A stretch of DNA of 64,000 nt from Bacillus nitratireducens (GTDB taxonomy: Bacteria > Bacillota > Bacilli > Bacillales > Bacillaceae_G): the NCBI RefSeq assembly GCF_001884135.1, contig NZ_MAOC01000085.1:24131-88130 (forward strand). Direction: 5' to 3'. Positions 37,374-47,257 of the stretch are shown here, in pieces (within the stretch, counting starts at the first letter, position 1; every line of letters starts with the position of its first letter). Under the pieces are notes generated by a model. The model was not told where the DNA came from. It saw nothing but the letters and a program-made list of their open reading frames with translations, and made no database searches. Position numbers and translations under genes: made by a program.

Positions 37374-37391
37374 AAATTGCATGGGGTTTTC
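37361..37391 (+). terminator. Terminator overlapping the maf stop
   Basis: CCCATGC pairs with GCATGGG, followed by GTTTTCTTT. The left arm includes the end of maf. Confidence 0.65.
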
Positions 37392-37423
37392 TTTGAGAGA
37401 GCTAATAAAAAAGAGGTGAAGAA

Positions 37424-38101
37424 ATGAACGGGATTCGTGATGTTGTGAAAGAGGAACAGCCACGGGAGCGTTTATTGTTGGAGGGAACTGGAAGTTTATC
37501 GAATCGAGAGCTTCTTGCAGTGTTACTCAGAACAGGTTCTAAAGAAGATACAGTTTTAACGTTATCAGATAAAATTTTACACCATTTTGATGGTTTACGA
37601 ATGTTGAAAGACGCAACATTAGAAGAGCTGATAAGCATTCATGGTGTTGGGATTGCAAAAGCATCGCAACTTATGGCTGCTTTTGAATTAGGGAGAAGAA
37701 TGGTTCGTTTAGAATATCGAAATAGATATAGCATTCGAAGCCCGGAAGATTGTGCGAGTTATATGATGGAAGAGATGCGTTTTTTACAGCAGGAGCATTT
37801 TGTGTGTTTATATTTGAATACGAAAAATCAAGTTATACATAGGCAAACAATTTTTATTGGAAGTTTAAATACGTCGATTGTGCATCCGAGGGAAGTTTTT
37901 AAAGAAGCATTTCGTCGTGCAGCAGCCTCTATAATATGTCTTCATAACCATCCCTCAGGAGATCCGGCGCCGAGCCGAGAAGATATTGAAGTAACAAAAC
38001 GTTTAGTAGAATGCGGCCAGATTATCGGAATTGAAGTGCTCGATCATATTATAATAGGCGACCATAAATTCGTGAGTTTAAAGGAAAAAGGTCATATTTA
38101 A
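37424..38101 (+). CDS. radC: RadC/YsxA JAMM-domain protein
   Basis: 225 residues: N-terminal helix-hairpin-helix (about 30-75, LISIHGVGIAKASQLMA) and a C-terminal JAMM/MPN metalloprotein domain with the metal motif HNHPSGDPAPSREDI. The old name reflects a supposed repair role that is not established; the biochemical function is unknown. ATG 37424 follows AAGAGGTG. It precedes mreB as in B. subtilis. Confidence 0.93.
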   Translation: MNGIRDVVKEEQPRERLLLEGTGSLSNRELLAVLLRTGSKEDTVLTLSDKILHHFDGLRMLKDATLEELISIHGVGIAKASQLMAAFELGRRMVRLEYRNRYSIRSPEDCASYMMEEMRFLQQEHFVCLYLNTKNQVIHRQTIFIGSLNTSIVHPREVFKEAFRRAAASIICLHNHPSGDPAPSREDIEVTKRLVECGQIIGIEVLDHIIIGDHKFVSLKEKGHI

Positions 38102-38127
38102 GACTATGCTTTTTACTTATTTTGTTT

Positions 38128-38172
38128 TATAATGTGATTTATGAGTTTTTTGTAGAAATTTATCTACAAAAA
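38128..38172 (+). promoter_or_regulatory. mreB promoter -10 and leader hairpin
   Basis: TATAAT at 38128-38133 lacks a strong -35. The perfect inverted repeat TTTTTGTAGA (38147-38156) and TCTACAAAAA (38163-38172) follows right after the expected transcription start, so it would be a 5'-end hairpin of the mreB mRNA. Confidence 0.45.
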
Positions 38173-38235
38173 GGATACAGATATAAAAAAACGTACTGTT
38201 TTTATCATATAAAGTAAGAAAAAATGAGTCCGTGA

Positions 38236-39279
<1,044 letters not shown>

Positions 39280-39320
39280 TATTGCAAAATAAAAATCAGT
39301 AAAATTAAGAGGGTGTGAAC

Positions 39321-40172
39321 GTGCCACAGTTTTTCTTAAACAAAAGATTAATTGTTTTGTTAGTTAGTATTATTCTTCTCGTGGCATTGATTGGAATCTC
39401 ATTGAAAGAACGGAATAGTTTGACATGGCCAGAGCAGTTTGTTAAAGATACTGTCGGTGTTGTAGAGCGTGTATTCCAAAAGCCAGCGAAATACGTAGCT
39501 GGATTCTTTGAAAATGTGGAAGATGTAAAGCGCACGTATGAAGAGAATAAAGAATTAAAAGCAAAATTAGATAATTATGCAGAACTATCAGGAAAAGTAA
39601 AACAATTAGAAGATGATAAAAAGAAACTACAAGAGTTAACTGGTAAAGCAGCGTTAAATAGCGGTTATACTGAAATTCCAGCTACTGTTGTTTCTCGTAA
39701 TCCCGACAAATGGTACGATCTAGTTGGAATTGATAAAGGGGCACAGCAAGGAATTAAAAAAGATATGGCTGTAATAACTTCACAAGGTTTAGTTGGACGA
39801 GTGAAAAGTGTATCTCAGTTTACATCATCAGTAGAGTTACTAAGCTCTATGAGCCGAACAAATCGTGTTTCTGCTATCGTACAAGGTGATGAGAAAATCT
39901 TTGGATTGATTGAAGGTTACGACAAAGAAAAGCACTTACTTCTTTTCACAAAGATTGGCTCTGATGCGCCAGTAGCAAAAGATCAATTAGTTGTAACATC
40001 TGGACTTGGTGATATTTTCCCGAAAGGTCTTGTAATCGGAAAAATCGTTGATGTTCAGCCTGATCCATACGGTTTAACAAAAACAGCTTATGTAAAACCT
40101 GCTGCTGATTTAAATGACGTAGAGCATATTACGGTTGTCAAACGTGACACGCCTTCGGCGCCGTTAGAATAG
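39321..40172 (+). CDS. mreC: Cell-shape protein MreC
   Basis: Links MreB to the wall synthases; 283 residues with one N-terminal membrane anchor (about 8-28), a coiled coil (about 65-110) and the extracytoplasmic beta-barrel domain (AATVVSRNPDKWYDL onwards in part). I choose GTG 39321 (MPQFFLNKRL) because AAGAGGG lies 7 bases upstream; GTG 39315 is inside that spacing. 41 bases after mreB, 14 before mreD. Confidence 0.95.
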   Translation: MPQFFLNKRLIVLLVSIILLVALIGISLKERNSLTWPEQFVKDTVGVVERVFQKPAKYVAGFFENVEDVKRTYEENKELKAKLDNYAELSGKVKQLEDDKKKLQELTGKAALNSGYTEIPATVVSRNPDKWYDLVGIDKGAQQGIKKDMAVITSQGLVGRVKSVSQFTSSVELLSSMSRTNRVSAIVQGDEKIFGLIEGYDKEKHLLLFTKIGSDAPVAKDQLVVTSGLGDIFPKGLVIGKIVDVQPDPYGLTKTAYVKPAADLNDVEHITVVKRDTPSAPLE

Positions 40173-40186
40173 GAGGGGAAGAAGAG

Positions 40187-40732
40187 ATGATGAAGGTTTT
40201 AAAAAGAGCAGCTCTTCCTCTTTTGCTCCTTTTTGTTTTTTTATTTGAAAATATGTTCTCTACTGTTGTTCCAACAGACGTCTTTTGGAAAGACAGTATA
40301 GCAGCACCGCATTTCTTTATAATTGTGTTATGTTTTATTACAGTGTACTATGGTCTGGTTCAAGGAATTTACTACGGACTATTATTTGGTTTCTTATTTG
40401 ATACCGTATACACAGAACTTGTTGGTATATATATATTTGCTTATCCAATTTTGACATATTTAGTTTATAGTGCGATGAAGGTATTGCAATTGAATTTATT
40501 TATTGTTGTTTCTATCGTATTAGCTAGCATTGCAGCATTAGAGTATTATGTGTATGGATTTTTAACTTTGTTAGGGCGTACTCACATGTCGGCGTATGTC
40601 TTTTTCACCGATCGTCTCCTTGCTACTTTATTGCTAAATGGAATTTTCTTATTGATAGTTTGTTTCCCACTGAGACGATATTTAGTGCGTCTTTCAAAAG
40701 CGATGGAAGAAAAAGAAAAAAGGATTTTCTAA
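40187..40732 (+). CDS. mreD: Cell-shape membrane protein MreD
   Basis: An integral membrane partner of MreC, about 181 residues with five hydrophobic segments and little else. Two ATG codons (40187, 40190) are in tandem after AGGAGGGGAAG. Identification rests on hydrophobic pattern, length and place in mreBCD. Confidence 0.9.
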   Translation: MMKVLKRAALPLLLLFVFLFENMFSTVVPTDVFWKDSIAAPHFFIIVLCFITVYYGLVQGIYYGLLFGFLFDTVYTELVGIYIFAYPILTYLVYSAMKVLQLNLFIVVSIVLASIAALEYYVYGFLTLLGRTHMSAYVFFTDRLLATLLLNGIFLLIVCFPLRRYLVRLSKAMEEKEKRIF

Positions 40733-40767
40733 TTTTATGTCGAATTGAATCGGTGGGGTGAACTTTA

Positions 40768-41454
40768 GTGGAAGAAAAAAAGCAACAAAATGTAACGATA
40801 AAAGGGACAAAAGATGGAATAACACTTCATTTAGATGATTGCTGTTCATTCTCTGAACTATTAAAAGAATTGGATGAAAAGCTTTCTACACATTACTATG
40901 ATGGTGACGGACGTTCTTTGATTGAAGTGCGTGTTAAAGTAGGAAATCGTTATTTAACAGAAGTACAACAAGAAGAGATTCGTACGTTAATTCGCAATAA
41001 GAAGAACCTTGTTGTGGAATCAATTGATAGTGATGTTATAACAAAAGCAGAAGCAATAGCTTGGAAAGAAGAAACAGAAATTGTCCCTATTTCCAAAATT
41101 GTTCGCTCTGGACAAGTGTTACATGTAAAAGGAAATTTATTATTAATTGGAGATGTTAATCCAGGCGGAACGGTTATCGCTGGGGGGAATATTTTTGTCG
41201 TGGGATCATTAAGAGGGATTGCACATGCGGGGTATGATGGAGATTCAGAAGCTGTGATTGCTGCATCTATTATGAACCCTATGCAACTCCGAATTAGTGA
41301 TGTGACAATGCGGGCTCCGGAAGAGAAAGAGGACGGAGCGGAGGCGGCCGAATGTGCGTATATTAATGAGAACAATCACATTGTTGTCGATCGCCTGCAA
41401 CTTCTCACTCATCTTAGACCTAATTTAACAAAGTTAGAAAGGGGAATTGTATAG
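40768..41454 (+). CDS. minC: Septum-site inhibitor MinC
   Basis: Blocks FtsZ assembly away from midcell. 228 residues: N-terminal FtsZ-inhibiting domain (about 1-105) and C-terminal beta-helix domain (about 115-225) with [23 protein letters not shown], which binds MinD. The start is GTG 40768 after GGTGGGGTG. minD begins 2 bases after its stop. Confidence 0.95.
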   Translation: MEEKKQQNVTIKGTKDGITLHLDDCCSFSELLKELDEKLSTHYYDGDGRSLIEVRVKVGNRYLTEVQQEEIRTLIRNKKNLVVESIDSDVITKAEAIAWKEETEIVPISKIVRSGQVLHVKGNLLLIGDVNPGGTVIAGGNIFVVGSLRGIAHAGYDGDSEAVIAASIMNPMQLRISDVTMRAPEEKEDGAEAAECAYINENNHIVVDRLQLLTHLRPNLTKLERGIV

Positions 41455-41456
41455 CT

Positions 41457-42254
41457 GTGGGAGAGGCAATAGTAATTACATCTGGAAAAGGCGGCGTAGG
41501 TAAAACTACAACGTCTGCGAACATTGGTACAGCCCTTGCGTTATCTGGAAAGAAAGTGTGCTTAATTGATACAGATATCGGTTTACGCAATTTAGACGTA
41601 GTAATGGGGCTGGAAAATCGTATTGTATTTGATCTTGTTGATGTCGTTGAAGGGCGTTGTCGTTTACCTCAGGCTCTTATTAAAGATAAGCGTTTTGATG
41701 ATCTTTATTTATTACCTGCAGCACAAACGAGCGATAAATCAGCGGTAACACCTGAACAAATGGATGAATTAATACAAGTATTACGTCAAGATTATGATTA
41801 CATATTAATTGATTGTCCTGCGGGGATTGAGCAGGGATTTAAAAATGCTGTAGCAGGTGCGGATAAAGCAATCGTTGTAACAACACCAGAGGTATCCTCA
41901 ATGCGTGATGCAGATCGTATTATCGGGCTTTTAGAGAAAGAGGATATTGAACCACCGAAACTTGTCATTAACCGTGTGCGTAGTCATATGCTTCATGAAC
42001 AGGATATGTTAGATGTTGATGAAATCGTACGTACATTGTCAATCGAGCTTCTCGGTGTTGTCGAAGATGATGATGAAGTTATTCGTGCTACGAATACAGG
42101 CGAACCTGTAGCGTTGCAACCGAGCGGAAAAGCAGCAATAGCTTATCGCAACATTGCAAGACGTTTGTTAGGTGAGAATGTGCCATTACAAGCATTTGAA
42201 CAAGAAAAAGTATCGGTATTTACAAAGATGAAAAATTTCTTTGGAATTCGTTAA
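41457..42254 (+). CDS. minD: Septum-site ATPase MinD
   Basis: A membrane-binding ParA/MinD-type ATPase that recruits MinC to the poles. 265 residues. Deviant Walker A GKGGVGKTT at about 10-18, Walker B-type DLVDVVEG and IDCPAGIEQG; the C-terminal amphipathic helix that binds membrane is FTKMKNFFGIR. GTG 41457 follows AAAGGGGAATT inside minC. A strong terminator ends the mre-min operon. Confidence 0.97.
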   Translation: MGEAIVITSGKGGVGKTTTSANIGTALALSGKKVCLIDTDIGLRNLDVVMGLENRIVFDLVDVVEGRCRLPQALIKDKRFDDLYLLPAAQTSDKSAVTPEQMDELIQVLRQDYDYILIDCPAGIEQGFKNAVAGADKAIVVTTPEVSSMRDADRIIGLLEKEDIEPPKLVINRVRSHMLHEQDMLDVDEIVRTLSIELLGVVEDDDEVIRATNTGEPVALQPSGKAAIAYRNIARRLLGENVPLQAFEQEKVSVFTKMKNFFGIR

Positions 42255-42290
42255 AAGCACTTCGCATAAATGCGGAGTGCTTTCTTTTTT
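42254..42290 (+). terminator. Terminator of the mreBCD-minCD operon
   Basis: A 14-base stem, AAAGCACTTCGCAT with ATGCGGAGTGCTTT (one T-G pair), followed by CTTTTTTC. Confidence 0.88.
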
Positions 42291-42298
42291 CTTCGCAT

Positions 42299-42327
42299 GA
42301 ATATCTTTCTTCTATAACTCATACATA
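42299..42327 (+). promoter_or_regulatory. Predicted sigma-E promoter of spoIVFAB
   Basis: GAATATC (42299-42305) matches 6 of 7 positions of the -35 KMATATT, and CATACATA (42320-42327) matches 7 of 8 of the -10 CATACAHT, with a 14-base spacer. The operon is sigma-E dependent in B. subtilis. Confidence 0.65.
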
Positions 42328-42387
42328 TGTACAAACTGTATATAACTGTTTCTATTTGAATAAGGCTCACTAAAGAAAGGAGACAGT

Positions 42388-43134
42388 ATGAAGAATAGAC
42401 GTGTGGAAGAAATTAAAAAGCGGATTGCGAAAAGGAAAGAAGAGCAAGAAAGGATGGAGGAAGATCAGTATTTTGCTGGAGGGGACTTTGATAGTGACAC
42501 GGTATTTATTGAAGAAGGAGAGAAGGAAATTCACCCTCTATTTCGAAAAGAAGTTTTTCTCTTCAAAGTTTTGTTATCAGTAATATTAGTTCTCTCAGTT
42601 GCTATTTTATTTAAGAATGCACCTTCTTCTTTTGATGGTACTAGAGCTGTCACAGAAAAAGTTATGCAAGAAGAATTTCAATTTGCTACTATATCAAAAT
42701 GGTATGAAAAGCAGTTTGGAAAACCTCTCGTTTTCTTTTCTCCAAATGAGAAAAAAGAAAAGGCTATTCAGCAAAAGGATTATGCGATTCCTGCCTCTGG
42801 AAAAGTGATGCAAGGGTTTCAAAAAAATGGCCAAGGTGTATTTGTACAAACGGCTACAAATGCAACGGTTGAGTCAGTAAATGAAGGTGTAGTTGTTTTT
42901 GCGGGCAAGAAAGAGGAACTTGGAAATACAGTTCAAATTCAACACGCTGATGGCACGGAGTCTTGGTATGGAAATTTAAACGATATGTCAGTGAAGTTGT
43001 ATGATTACGTTTCGAAAGAACAAAAAATCGGAACGGTGAATAGTGACGAAAATAATAAAAACGGTAAATTTTATTTCGCGATGAAAAAGAATGAAAAATT
43101 TATTGATCCTATTCAGGTGATTTCATTTGATTAA
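42388..43134 (+). CDS. spoIVFA: SpoIVFA, inhibitor/anchor of the sigma-K processing protease
   Basis: Holds and inhibits SpoIVFB in the outer forespore membrane until the forespore signal arrives. 248 residues: charged N-terminus, one membrane segment (about 55-75, FLFKVLLSVILVLSVAILF) and a C-terminal LytM/M23-like domain (about 140-245) without the metal-binding His set, as expected for this non-enzymatic protein. ATG 42388 follows AAAGGAGACA. It overlaps spoIVFB by 8 bases. Confidence 0.92.
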   Translation: MKNRRVEEIKKRIAKRKEEQERMEEDQYFAGGDFDSDTVFIEEGEKEIHPLFRKEVFLFKVLLSVILVLSVAILFKNAPSSFDGTRAVTEKVMQEEFQFATISKWYEKQFGKPLVFFSPNEKKEKAIQQKDYAIPASGKVMQGFQKNGQGVFVQTATNATVESVNEGVVVFAGKKEELGNTVQIQHADGTESWYGNLNDMSVKLYDYVSKEQKIGTVNSDENNKNGKFYFAMKKNEKFIDPIQVISFD

Positions 43135-43987
43135 ATATAGAGATGTTTTAACGAAAATTACAGTGCATCCATTGTTTTGGGTTATTATCGTTATTGGTAT
43201 TTTTACAGCACGTTTTAAAGAGTTACTATTACTATTTTGTATCGTTTTAGTTCATGAACTGGGGCATGCTTTTGCAGCTGCATATTATAATTGGCGTATT
43301 AAACAAATTCAGCTTTTGCCGTTTGGTGGCGTAGCTGAGATGGAGGAACATGGGAATAAATCATTAAAAGAAGAATTGATTGTCGTTATGGCAGGACCGA
43401 TTCAGCATATATGGATGATTGCGGTCGCCTATATTTTGCATCAAGCGGGCTGGGTAACTGATGATTTGTACCATTTCTTTGTATGGAATAATGTCATTAT
43501 CTTAGGATTTAATTTATTGCCTATTTGGCCACTTGATGGCGGAAAAGTATTATTTAATGTATTATCATATCGTTTTCCATATTTACAAGCACATGAAAAG
43601 ATGATGAAATTGTCATGTGTTTTTTTTAGTGTAATATTAGGATGGCAGTTACTTTGGAATAGTAATAACATTATGATGTGGGTATTACTCGTTTTTCTAG
43701 CGATTTCTTTGTATCAAGAATGGAAACAAAGAAGGTACGCATTTATGCGTTTTTTATTAGAACGTTATTATGGGAATAAAAGAGATATTGAAAAGATCGC
43801 ACCTATTGAGGTGCAAACAGAAGATCGCTTGTATACGATTTTCACAAAATTTCGTAGAGGATATAAACACTCTATTATCGTCCATGGAAAATATAAAGAG
43901 CATTACACATTGGACGAAAATGAATTGCTCTATGCGTATTTTGCTGAAAAACGAACAACCTCATCTGTTGAAGAATTAATTGGTTAG
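43127..43987 (+). CDS. spoIVFB: SpoIVFB, intramembrane metalloprotease that activates sigma-K
   Basis: A site-2-type protease that cleaves pro-sigma-K in the mother cell. 286 residues with about six membrane segments and a C-terminal CBS-like domain. Zinc ligands are His43, Glu44 and His47 in HELGH, plus Asp137 in PLDGGK, the same numbers as in B. subtilis. The start is TTG 43127 inside the end of spoIVFA, after an AGGTGA site, so it is coupled to spoIVFA. Confidence 0.95.
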   Translation: MIKYRDVLTKITVHPLFWVIIVIGIFTARFKELLLLFCIVLVHELGHAFAAAYYNWRIKQIQLLPFGGVAEMEEHGNKSLKEELIVVMAGPIQHIWMIAVAYILHQAGWVTDDLYHFFVWNNVIILGFNLLPIWPLDGGKVLFNVLSYRFPYLQAHEKMMKLSCVFFSVILGWQLLWNSNNIMMWVLLVFLAISLYQEWKQRRYAFMRFLLERYYGNKRDIEKIAPIEVQTEDRLYTIFTKFRRGYKHSIIVHGKYKEHYTLDENELLYAYFAEKRTTSSVEELIG

Positions 43988-44012
43988 TGTTGACGACGAC
44001 ACTAACCTTTTA
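43982..44012 (+). terminator. Terminator of spoIVFAB, with a repeat inserted in its tail
   Basis: GGTTAGTGT (43982-43990, containing the spoIVFB stop) pairs with ACACTAACC (43999-44007), then TTTT. A bcr1-type repeat begins right at the T tract. Confidence 0.75.
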
Positions 44013-44091
44013 CCCCGTAAACGCCCGATTGGTTCAACTAATAATCAGTGGGGGATGAACAAAACCCCCACTGATTAAAGTTTCACTTTAT
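44009..44091 (+). mobile_element. bcr1-type repeat, copy C
   Basis: Element about 44014-44086 with flanks TTTAC (44009-44013) and TTTAT (44087-44091). It lacks the first part of the longer copy A and keeps the CCCCCACTGATTAAAGTTTCAC end, which folds with GTGGGGG upstream. It lies in the terminator tail of spoIVFB and directly before rng. Confidence 0.7.
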
Positions 44092-44107
44092 ATTGTAAGG
44101 AAAAGAA

Positions 44108-45517
44108 ATGAAAAGTGAGGAAAGCATTTTGAAGACGTTATATATAAACTACACTGGTTCGGAAAAGCGTGTTGCGATAGAAGAGAAACAAAAAATTGTC
44201 GAGCTTTTATGGAAAAGGAATGAAGAGCAAGAGATTGTCGGGCATATTTATGTTGGGCGTATCGTAAGAACAATTGCTGGAATGAACGCAGCCTTTGTAA
44301 ATATCGGATTAGAAAAACATGCATATCTTTCATACGATGATGTACCATCTTCATATCGCATACATGAAGGACAGGCGATACTTGTACAAGTTGTGAAAGA
44401 AGCAATTGATACGAAAGGGCCAAAATTAACGGCGAATATAGAATTTACCGGAAAATATGTTGTTTACATGCCGTATGATGAAATGCGCGCTGTTTCTCGG
44501 AAAATAAAAAATAACAAAAGAAGACAACAGTTACTCGAAATTGAAGTGAAAGGTACGGGTGGATACATTTTCCGTTCTGCTTCTGAAAAAGGAACAATTG
44601 ATGAGATACAAGCTGAAATGCAAGGGTTGCAGCAGTTATATGAAGAATTAAAAAGAAAAGAAGAGCAAGGAAAGGCGCCGTTACTACTTCATCGACCAGC
44701 GACGTTTTTAGATCGTGTATTTCAGGAGAACCCAATTGAAACGATTGAAAAAGTAGTTGTAGATACGAGAAGTGTAGTAAAAGAATTAGAAGAAAAAGTA
44801 GGGGAAGAAAGAGTATCCTTTTACAATGAAAAATCTTCGATGTTTAACCATTTTGGAATAGAGCGTGAAATCGAGAAAGCACTTCAAAAAATTGTGTGGC
44901 TACCAAATGGTGCGTATCTAATTGTAGAACAAATGGAGACGATGACTGTAATTGATGTGAATACAGGTAAATTTACTGGAAAACAAAATTTACAAGATAC
45001 TGTACTTCGCACAAATGAAGCGGCTGCTGAAGAGATTGCTCGTCAATTAAGACTGCGTGATATTGGCGGTATGATATTAATTGATTTTATTAATATGAAA
45101 AGACGAGAAGATAAAGAGAAGGTAAGAGAGAGTTTAATGTTAGCTTTACAAGATGATCGTACATATACGAGAGTACTCGGATTTACGGAATTAGGAATTT
45201 TAGAGATGACGCGTAAACGTAAGAAACATTCTTTACGTGACGTAGTATTAGAAGAATGTGTACCTTGTAAAGCGACGGGATATGTCATGTCTTATGAAAC
45301 AATTGCGTATGAGTTAGAGAGAGAACTAATTACATATGGCAATATAGAAGATGAAGCAGTATTGATCGCTGCACCGAAAATTTTGCAAAAGCATTTCCTA
45401 CAAAAAGAATTACAAAAAAATCTTCCATTTGAAATTTATTTCAAAGATGATATTATCGAAAAGTACGCTATTATCCGATTTGGAAGTAAGAAAGAAATTG
45501 TAGAACGGAAAAAATAG
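44108..45517 (+). CDS. rng: Ribonuclease E/G family endoribonuclease
   Basis: A single-strand endoribonuclease of the RNase E/G family for rRNA and mRNA processing. 469 residues: N-terminal S1 domain (about 35-115, HIYVGRIVRTIAGMNAAFVNIG), then the catalytic DNase I-like domain with the aspartates in VIDVNTGKFTGK and ILIDFINMK, and the zinc-link cysteines CVPC. ATG 44108 has AAGGAA before it; TTG 44129 with GTGAGG upstream is a fair alternative, seven codons shorter. B. subtilis has no such gene; it uses RNase Y. No clear promoter lies between it and the bcr1-type repeat. Confidence 0.92.
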   Translation: MKSEESILKTLYINYTGSEKRVAIEEKQKIVELLWKRNEEQEIVGHIYVGRIVRTIAGMNAAFVNIGLEKHAYLSYDDVPSSYRIHEGQAILVQVVKEAIDTKGPKLTANIEFTGKYVVYMPYDEMRAVSRKIKNNKRRQQLLEIEVKGTGGYIFRSASEKGTIDEIQAEMQGLQQLYEELKRKEEQGKAPLLLHRPATFLDRVFQENPIETIEKVVVDTRSVVKELEEKVGEERVSFYNEKSSMFNHFGIEREIEKALQKIVWLPNGAYLIVEQMETMTVIDVNTGKFTGKQNLQDTVLRTNEAAAEEIARQLRLRDIGGMILIDFINMKRREDKEKVRESLMLALQDDRTYTRVLGFTELGILEMTRKRKKHSLRDVVLEECVPCKATGYVMSYETIAYELERELITYGNIEDEAVLIAAPKILQKHFLQKELQKNLPFEIYFKDDIIEKYAIIRFGSKKEIVERKK

Positions 45518-45532
45518 TTAGTAGAACTTTCA

Positions 45533-45562
45533 TTGACAATAGTCAATGAATTATGGTAACAT
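45533..45562 (+). promoter_or_regulatory. Promoter of the rplU operon
   Basis: TTGACA (45533-45538) and TAACAT (45557-45562) with an 18-base spacer and an extended TG. The -35 lies in a CATTGAC/GTCAATG inverted repeat (45531-45548). Confidence 0.6.
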
Positions 45563-45564
45563 CT

Positions 45565-45680
45565 TTATGTTATAGTTTATAGCACCTAAACGGCTATATG
45601 CTACAACCGCACAAAACAGGTTCCCTAAAGACATGTATGTCTACCTCGTTTTTGGCGAGTCTTAGTAATTAAGAGGAGGT
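45565..45680 (+). ncRNA. Ribosomal protein L21 leader
   Basis: The structured leader before rplU, with the AGACATGTATGTCT hairpin, matches the L21 leader element known from Bacillus, which is thought to be an autoregulatory site. Identification is from position and remembered sequence; no alignment was run. Confidence 0.75.
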
Positions 45681-45686
45681 GCAAGT

Positions 45687-45995
45687 ATGTACGCAATTAT
45701 CGAAACAGGTGGAAAACAAATTAAAGTTGAAGCTGGTCAAGCAATCTACATTGAAAAATTAGATGTTGAAGCTGGTGAAACTGTTACTTTTGACAAAGTT
45801 CTTTTCGTTGGTGGCGAAAACGTTAAAGTTGGTAGCCCAGTTGTAGAAGGCGCAACAGTGACTGCTAAAGTTGAAAAACAAGGTCGCGCTAAGAAAATCA
45901 TCGTTTTCAAATACAAAGCGAAAAAGAACAATCGTAAGAAACAAGGTCATCGTCAACCTTACACTAAGCTAGTTGTTGAAGCTATCAACGCTTAA
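45687..45995 (+). CDS. rplU: 50S ribosomal protein L21
   Basis: Large-subunit protein binding 23S rRNA, 102 residues with the family-typical start [18 protein letters not shown] and basic [21 protein letters not shown] end. ATG 45687 follows GAGGAGGTG. First gene of rplU-ysxB-rpmA. Confidence 0.99.
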
Positions 45996-46006
45996 TTCAG
46001 GTTAAC

Positions 46007-46351
46007 ATGATTAAAATTACGATAAGTCGCACGAAATTAGGAAGTATCCAATCATTTAAAATGACTGGACATGCCGATTATGCGCCACATGGACAAGACC
46101 TTGTCTGTGCTGGAACTACAGCGGTTGTGTTTGGTTCTATAAATGCAGTGGAAGAGCTTTGTAATGTGCAAGCAACTATTGAACTCGGAAGTGATGGCGG
46201 ATTCTTAACGTATGAATTGCCTAATGATTTAGACGTTTATGCAGCAGAAAAAGCACAAACGCTTTTAGAAGGATTGGTTGTTTCGCTTAAGACGATCGAA
46301 CTTGATTACGGAAAGTATATCCGTTTAATAGAAAAAGTGCAGGAGGTGTAA
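46007..46351 (+). CDS. ysxB: Ribosomal-processing cysteine protease Prp
   Basis: Cuts the N-terminal extension from ribosomal protein L27, an essential maturation step in Firmicutes. 114 residues with the catalytic pair His22 and Cys34 in GHADYAPHGQDLVCAG. It lies between rplU and rpmA, its substrate gene, as in other Firmicutes; rpmA begins 3 bases after its stop. Confidence 0.95.
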   Translation: MIKITISRTKLGSIQSFKMTGHADYAPHGQDLVCAGTTAVVFGSINAVEELCNVQATIELGSDGGFLTYELPNDLDVYAAEKAQTLLEGLVVSLKTIELDYGKYIRLIEKVQEV

Positions 46352-46354
46352 CGT

Positions 46355-46645
46355 ATGTTAAGATTAGATCTTCAGTTTTTCGCATCTAAGAAAGGTGTAG
46401 GTAGTACAAAGAACGGTCGTGACTCTCAGTCAAAACGTCTTGGTGCTAAACGCGCAGATGGTCAAACGGTTTCAGGTGGTTCAATTCTTTACCGTCAACG
46501 CGGTACAAAAATTTATCCAGGTGTTAACGTTGGTCGTGGTGGCGATGACACTTTATACGCGAAAGTTGACGGCGTAGTACGCTTTGAGCGTCTTGGCCGT
46601 GACCGCAAACAAGTGAGCGTATATCCTGTTGCTCAAGAAGCATAA
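46355..46645 (+). CDS. rpmA: 50S ribosomal protein L27 with Prp-cleaved extension
   Basis: 96 residues. It begins [21 protein letters not shown]; the first nine residues end in the LQFF motif cut by Prp, exposing the ASKKG end that reaches the peptidyl-transferase centre. ATG 46355 follows AGGAGGTG. Terminator follows. Confidence 0.98.
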   Translation: MLRLDLQFFASKKGVGSTKNGRDSQSKRLGAKRADGQTVSGGSILYRQRGTKIYPGVNVGRGGDDTLYAKVDGVVRFERLGRDRKQVSVYPVAQEA

Positions 46646-46657
46646 GAACTCACGGAA

Positions 46658-46689
46658 AACTCTAACCTGAGTGCAGGTTAGAGTTTTTC
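46658..46689 (+). terminator. Terminator of rplU-ysxB-rpmA
   Basis: AACTCTAACCTG pairs with CAGGTTAGAGTT, AGTG loop region, T run. Confidence 0.88.
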
Positions 46690-46708
46690 TATATTAAGGG
46701 GTATCTAA

Positions 46709-47257
46709 ATGAATGAAAAATGGACAATTATAGATGCGTTGCGTCATTCAAGACATGATTGGCTCAATCGTATGCAGATGGTGAAAGGAAACCTTTCCCT
46801 TGGAAAAGTGGAAGAGATTCATAGTCTCATCGATCGTTTTGTCCAAGAAGCGAGACAAGAATCCAATCTGATAGGGCTATCAATGCCTTTATTTTCAGAG
46901 TGGATTTTAACATATAATTGGAAACAGCAGCCGTGCTTATTGGAGTACGAAGTATTAGGGAAATTACATAACTTATCTCACTTAGATGAGATTGTATGTA
47001 CATGGACGAATCAATTTTTCTCAATGCTTCAGCATAGTTTAGACGTATATGTTGAAAATTATGTTTGTATCACAATTGAATGTGACGCGGAGAATGCTCG
47101 TTTCTTTTTTGATTTTCGTGGTAAGCTAACGAGTGTAGAAGAACTACAGAATTGGCTTGCGAACCAAAACAATAAATGGTATTCCATTTCTTATACAGTA
47201 CGAGACGAAGAAGTCTCAGTTATATTACAACCAATCGAAAAAAGTGTGGTGAAATAA
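46709..47257 (+). CDS. spo0B: Sporulation phosphotransferase Spo0B
   Basis: Passes phosphate from Spo0F to Spo0A in the sporulation phosphorelay. 182 residues. The phosphorylated histidine is in the [19 protein letters not shown] helix (His16 by alignment with the B. subtilis H-box); the C-terminal part is a degenerate kinase-like ATPase fold. ATG 46709 follows AAGGGGTA. Its stop overlaps the obg start by one base, as in B. subtilis. Confidence 0.93.
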   Translation: MNEKWTIIDALRHSRHDWLNRMQMVKGNLSLGKVEEIHSLIDRFVQEARQESNLIGLSMPLFSEWILTYNWKQQPCLLEYEVLGKLHNLSHLDEIVCTWTNQFFSMLQHSLDVYVENYVCITIECDAENARFFFDFRGKLTSVEELQNWLANQNNKWYSISYTVRDEEVSVILQPIEKSVVK

